Shown: piece by piece, positions 60,546 to 64,000 of the stretch | Position numbering within the stretch: the stretch's first letter is position 1 | Layout of the letters: each line of letters starts with the position of its first letter | NCBI RefSeq assembly: GCF_003182275.1 | Contig: NZ_QGTR01000006.1 | Span: forward strand, 1-64,000 | DNA: 64,000 nt | Source of the DNA: Hoeflea marina | GTDB lineage: Bacteria > Pseudomonadota > Alphaproteobacteria > Rhizobiales > Rhizobiaceae | Direction of reading: 5' to 3' | Translations under genes and position numbers: made by a program | The notes under the pieces: model-generated | Database searches by the model: none | Seen by the model: only the letters and a program-made list of their open reading frames with translations | Told to the model about the DNA's origin: nothing

Positions 60546-61007
60546 TCAGACCGGCAGCCTGGCTGTGCTCTTGACCTCCTCCATGACCGCATAGGTGTGG
60601 GTTTCCCGCACCCCCGGCAGCGACAGGATGACGTCGGACAGGAAGGTCCGATAGGCCTCCATGCCCTTCACCCGCGCCTTGACCAGATAGTCGAAGCCGC
60701 CGGCGACCATATGGCACTCCATCACGTCCGGAGACCGGCGCACGGCTGCCGCGAAGGCATCGAAGACATCGCCCGTGGTGCGGTCGAGCTTGACCTCGAC
60801 ATAGACGAGCAAGCCGCGGCCGAGCTTTTCCGGCGAGAGCCGTGCATGATAGCCCAGGATGTAGCCCTCGCGGGTCAGGCGCTTGAGCCGCTCGGCGGTG
60901 GCGGTCGGCGAAAGACTGATCTTCTCGGCCAGTTGCAGATTGGTCAGCCGGCCGTCATCCTGCATGGCGGCAAGGATCTTTCGATCGATACGGTCGATTT
61001 CCTTCAT
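60546..61007 (-). CDS. putR: Lrp/AsnC-family regulator PutR
   Basis: 153-residue Lrp-type regulator: helix-turn-helix LTNLQLAEKISLSPTATAERLKRLTREGYI in the N-terminus, then an AsnC_trans_reg (RAM) ligand domain with DVMECHMVAGGFDYLVKARV. Divergent from putA, the arrangement of the proline-responsive activator PutR in rhizobia and Agrobacterium. It likely binds the 111-bp gap and activates putA with proline. Confidence 0.88.
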   Translation of the reverse strand: MKEIDRIDRKILAAMQDDGRLTNLQLAEKISLSPTATAERLKRLTREGYILGYHARLSPEKLGRGLLVYVEVKLDRTTGDVFDAFAAAVRRSPDVMECHMVAGGFDYLVKARVKGMEAYRTFLSDVILSLPGVRETHTYAVMEEVKSTARLPV

Positions 61008-61118
61008 ACATCACCACGAAATGCCGAATTTGTCGGGAATAACACCGCTCTGGTTAGTCAGTATGGTGAGAAACACCGCAAATCAAGCGCTATGAGTGGG
61101 GCGCCAAGGGAGAACGTC

Positions 61119-64000
61119 ATGTCAACCATCGCCGCTGCAGCACCTCACGCCTTTCATGCCCCGCACGCACCGGACGACGATGACCTGATCCGGGACTTCG
61201 CCGGCCGGCTGCAGTTCAGCGTCAGCCAGGAAAAGGCGATCGACGCGCGGGCCGCGCGGATGATCGAAGCGATCCGGGACGACTCCGGCTCGATGGGCGG
61301 TGTCGAGGACTTTCTGCGCGAATACGGCCTTTCCACACGCGAGGGCCTGGCGCTGATGGTGCTCGCCGAGGCGCTGCTCCGCGTGCCCGACGCGCTCACC
61401 CAGGACAAGCTGATCGAGGACAAGCTCAAGGAAGGCAACTGGAGCAACCACGAGGCCCATGGCGACACCTGGTTCGTCTCGGCCTCGGCCTGGGCGCTGG
61501 CGATGTCGGCGCGGGTGATCCGCCCGGGCGAGACCCCCGAAGGCGTGATGCGCGGACTTGTCAAGCGCATGGGCATGCCGACGGTCCGCACCGCGACCCG
61601 TCAGGCGATGCGTTTCCTCGGCCATCATTTCGTGCTCGGCGAGACCATTGAGGACGCCCTCGGCCGCGCGGCCAAGAATGAGGCGCGCGGCTACCGCCAT
61701 TCCTTCGACATGCTGGGCGAAGGGGCCCGCACGCGGGCCGACGCGGCGCACTATTTCAAATCCTACGCCGACGCCATTGCCGCCATCGGCAAGGCGGCAG
61801 ACCGTCCGGCCGGCGCGCGCAAGCTGCCCGACAGGCCCGGCATTTCGGTCAAGCTCTCCGCACTGCATCCGCGCTATCTGCCGACCCATCGCGACCAGGT
61901 GCTGCGCGAGCTGGTTCCCGACGTCCTGAAGCTGGCTCAGATGGCCCGCAAGCATGACCTCAACTTCACCATCGACGCCGAGGAAGTCGACCGGCTGGAG
62001 TTGTCGCTCGATGTCATCGACAGGGTCTTTGCCGACCCGTCGCTCGATGGCTGGGACGGGTTCGGCCTGGCCATCCAGGCCTACCAGAAGCGGGCACCGC
62101 AGGTGATCGAGCACATCGCCGCCCTCTGCAGGGCGCTCAAGCGGCGGATGATGGTGCGGCTGGTGAAGGGTGCCTATTGGGACACAGAGATCAAGCGGGC
62201 GCAGGAGCGAGGTCTCGACGGCTACGGCGTGTTCACGCGCAAGGCCGCCACAGACATGAGCTACCTCGCCTGCGCGCGGCAGATGCTGGATCTGCGCGAC
62301 GTGCTGTTTCCGCAGTTCGCCACCCACAACGCTCTGACGGTCGCCACCATCATGGAGATGTCGGGCGACCGCGACGGCTTCGAATTCCAGCGCCTCCACG
62401 GCATGGGCGAGGTGCTCTATGAAAGCCTGATGAAGGGCAACGACCCCGTCGCCTGCCGCATCTACGCGCCGGTCGGAGGCTATCGCGACCTGCTTGCCTA
62501 TCTGGTGCGGCGGCTTTTGGAAAACGGCGCCAATTCGTCGTTCGTCGCCGTCGCCGGCGACCGCAGCATTCCGATTGCCAGCCTGCTCGAGCGTCCGGCC
62601 GAGAAGCTCGGCCTCGACCAGGGCCACTCCGCCCGCAACAGCCGGATTCCTGCGCCGGGGGCACTCTACCCGGACCGGGCCAATTCCTCCGGCGTCGAAT
62701 TCGGCGACCGGCGGGCGCTCGCCGCTCTGGTCGCGGGCATGGGCAAGGCGGTTGCGCAGGTCGACGCGGTGCCGCTGGCCCCGGGGGTGACGGCGTCGTC
62801 GCCGTCGCGCGACGTGGTCTCGCCGCACGATCCCAGCCAGATCGTCGGCACCGTGCGGGTGGCGACCTCCGCCGATGTCGACACCGCGGTGGCCACCGCG
62901 CGCAAGGGATTTGCCGCCTGGTCGCGGACCCCGGCGATGGCTCGCGGCGCCATGCTGGAGAAGGCCGCCGACCTGCTGGAGGCCGACCGAGATCGTTTCC
63001 TGTCTCTGCTCTCGCGCGAGGCGGGCAAGACCATCGATGACGGCCTGTCCGAGATCCGCGAAGCGGTGGATTTCCTGCGCTACTACGCGGCGCGGGGCCG
63101 CGAGATGTTCTCGGAGATGGTGCCGATGCCCGGCCCTACGGGCGAGGACAACCGCCTCGGCTGGCGTGGCCGCGGCGTGTTTGCCTGCATCTCGCCGTGG
63201 AATTTCCCGCTGGCGATCTTCCTGGGTCAGGTCTCGGCGGCGCTGGCGGCCGGCAACGCAGTCATCGCCAAGCCGGCCGAGCAGACGCCGCTGGTGGCGC
63301 ACGAGGCGATCCGGCTGCTTCACGCCGCCGGCGTGCCTGCCGATGTGCTCATCTGCCTGCCGGGCGAGGGCGATGTCGGCGCGGCGCTGACCCGCCACCC
63401 GCGCATCGCCGGCGTCGCCTTTACCGGCTCGACCGAGACCGCCCGCGCCATCAACCGGACGCTGGCGGCCAAGGACGGCCCGATCGTGCCGCTGATCGCC
63501 GAGACCGGCGGCCTCAATGCGATGATCGTCGATGCCACGGCGCTGTCCGAACAGGTGGCCGACGACGTGGTGATGTCGGCCTTCCGCTCGGCCGGCCAGC
63601 GCTGCTCGGCGCTCCGCCTGCTGTTCCTGCAGGACGAGGTGGCCGACCAGATGCTCAAGATGATCGAGGGCGCGGCGCGGGAGCTTGTTCTCGGCGATCC
63701 TGCCCTGGTTTCGACCGATATCGGCCCGGTGATCGACCAAGCGCAGCGCACGATGCTGGCCGAGCATGTCGAGGCGATGCGGGCGACCCAGACCGTCCGC
63801 TATCAGGGCGAGGCGCCGTCCGCCGGCCTGTTCTTTGCGCCGACCATCGTCGAGCTCAAGGATGCCGCATCGCTGCAGAAGGAGATCTTCGGGCCGGTGC
63901 TGCATGTGGTGCGCTGGAAGGCGAAGGAGCTCGACAAGGTGCTCGAAGCGATCGACGCCACCGGCTTCGGCCTGACGCTCGGCGTGCACACCCGCATCGA
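61119..64000 (+). CDS. putA: Bifunctional proline dehydrogenase/P5C dehydrogenase PutA (3' end outside window)
   Basis: The frame starts at ATG 61119 (AGGGAGA upstream) and stays open for 960 codons to the window end. The proline dehydrogenase barrel spans about residues 185-460 (GISVKLSALHPRY, RLVKGAYWDTEIK), and the aldehyde dehydrogenase domain begins near residue 560 (SPWNFPLAIFLGQ, FTGSTETARA, catalytic Cys in AGQRCSALRLL). It oxidises proline to glutamate at the membrane using FAD and NAD. The rest of the protein, about 250 residues or more, lies beyond the window. Divergent from its regulator putR. Confidence 0.95.
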   Translation, partial: MSTIAAAAPHAFHAPHAPDDDDLIRDFAGRLQFSVSQEKAIDARAARMIEAIRDDSGSMGGVEDFLREYGLSTREGLALMVLAEALLRVPDALTQDKLIEDKLKEGNWSNHEAHGDTWFVSASAWALAMSARVIRPGETPEGVMRGLVKRMGMPTVRTATRQAMRFLGHHFVLGETIEDALGRAAKNEARGYRHSFDMLGEGARTRADAAHYFKSYADAIAAIGKAADRPAGARKLPDRPGISVKLSALHPRYLPTHRDQVLRELVPDVLKLAQMARKHDLNFTIDAEEVDRLELSLDVIDRVFADPSLDGWDGFGLAIQAYQKRAPQVIEHIAALCRALKRRMMVRLVKGAYWDTEIKRAQERGLDGYGVFTRKAATDMSYLACARQMLDLRDVLFPQFATHNALTVATIMEMSGDRDGFEFQRLHGMGEVLYESLMKGNDPVACRIYAPVGGYRDLLAYLVRRLLENGANSSFVAVAGDRSIPIASLLERPAEKLGLDQGHSARNSRIPAPGALYPDRANSSGVEFGDRRALAALVAGMGKAVAQVDAVPLAPGVTASSPSRDVVSPHDPSQIVGTVRVATSADVDTAVATARKGFAAWSRTPAMARGAMLEKAADLLEADRDRFLSLLSREAGKTIDDGLSEIREAVDFLRYYAARGREMFSEMVPMPGPTGEDNRLGWRGRGVFACISPWNFPLAIFLGQVSAALAAGNAVIAKPAEQTPLVAHEAIRLLHAAGVPADVLICLPGEGDVGAALTRHPRIAGVAFTGSTETARAINRTLAAKDGPIVPLIAETGGLNAMIVDATALSEQVADDVVMSAFRSAGQRCSALRLLFLQDEVADQMLKMIEGAARELVLGDPALVSTDIGPVIDQAQRTMLAEHVEAMRATQTVRYQGEAPSAGLFFAPTIVELKDAASLQKEIFGPVLHVVRWKAKELDKVLEAIDATGFGLTLGVHTRI

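Noticed and set aside
61122-63989. 955-codon open frame on the minus strand opposite putA
   Set aside because: The plus strand encodes PutA with all catalytic motifs; the opposite frame is open only because of high GC and codon bias and shows Arg/His/Gly-rich low-complexity sequence.

Overview
The window looks like chromosomal DNA of a free-living, flagellated alphaproteobacterium of the order Hyphomicrobiales (Rhizobiaceae/Phyllobacteriaceae level). This rests on high GC and dense overlapping operons, a rhizobial iron regulator (RirA), a ChoXWV choline transporter, a rhizobial-type flagellin tail, a soluble PAS chemoreceptor with a WEEF tail, and GC-rich palindromic intergenic repeats. I see no prophage, CRISPR array, insertion sequence, rRNA or tRNA. 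The taxonomic call is inference from gene content.

Layout. 0-10 kb: flagellin tail, an FAD dehydrogenase, a DUF1304 protein, then a TctDE-like two-component system with an accessory binding protein, divergent from tctCBA plus an AbrB-like permease. 10-16 kb: Mrp/ApbC, a serine hydrolase, rirA, a GH13 alpha-glucosidase and an ion channel. 16-30 kb: one long leftward nucleobase cluster (adenine deaminase, NitT/TauT-type ABC transporter, dihydropyrimidinase, class II aldolase, unknown membrane protein, carbamoyl-beta-alanine amidohydrolase, cupin, class III transaminase) with rutR divergent at its head. 30-38 kb: small oxygenase-like proteins, a phytase-like secreted protein behind a Pho box, CheW and a chemoreceptor, and a DUF4394 protein facing an ECF sigma/anti-sigma pair. 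39-45 kb: preT, an unknown gene, preA, an alpha/beta hydrolase, an SDR and a nucleoside hydrolase. 45-51 kb: ArsR regulator, HugZ-like protein, SDR, choVWX, thymidine kinase, cytochrome c. 51.7-59.1 kb: an uncharacterised operon of a coiled-coil protein, an unknown protein, an AAA ATPase, a Phd/PIN toxin-antitoxin pair, another unknown protein and a DUF2333 membrane protein. 59-64 kb: a PAS protein, an orphan LuxR regulator, and putR/putA (putA runs off the end).

How the genes work together. The nucleobase genes form a full reductive pyrimidine route: PreTA reduces uracil or thymine, HydA opens the ring, the M20 amidohydrolase releases beta-alanine, and the transaminase makes malonate semialdehyde. 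A RutR-like operator motif recurs upstream of rutR and between preT and the alpha/beta hydrolase, linking the two loci. Adenine deaminase, nucleoside hydrolase and thymidine kinase add purine and nucleoside salvage.

The most promising unexplained system is the AAA/DUF2333 operon. Other notable signals are mirrored ECF-type promoters, a Pho box followed by a hairpin that buries the ribosome binding site of the phytase-like gene, and paired palindromic repeats filling three gaps of one operon.
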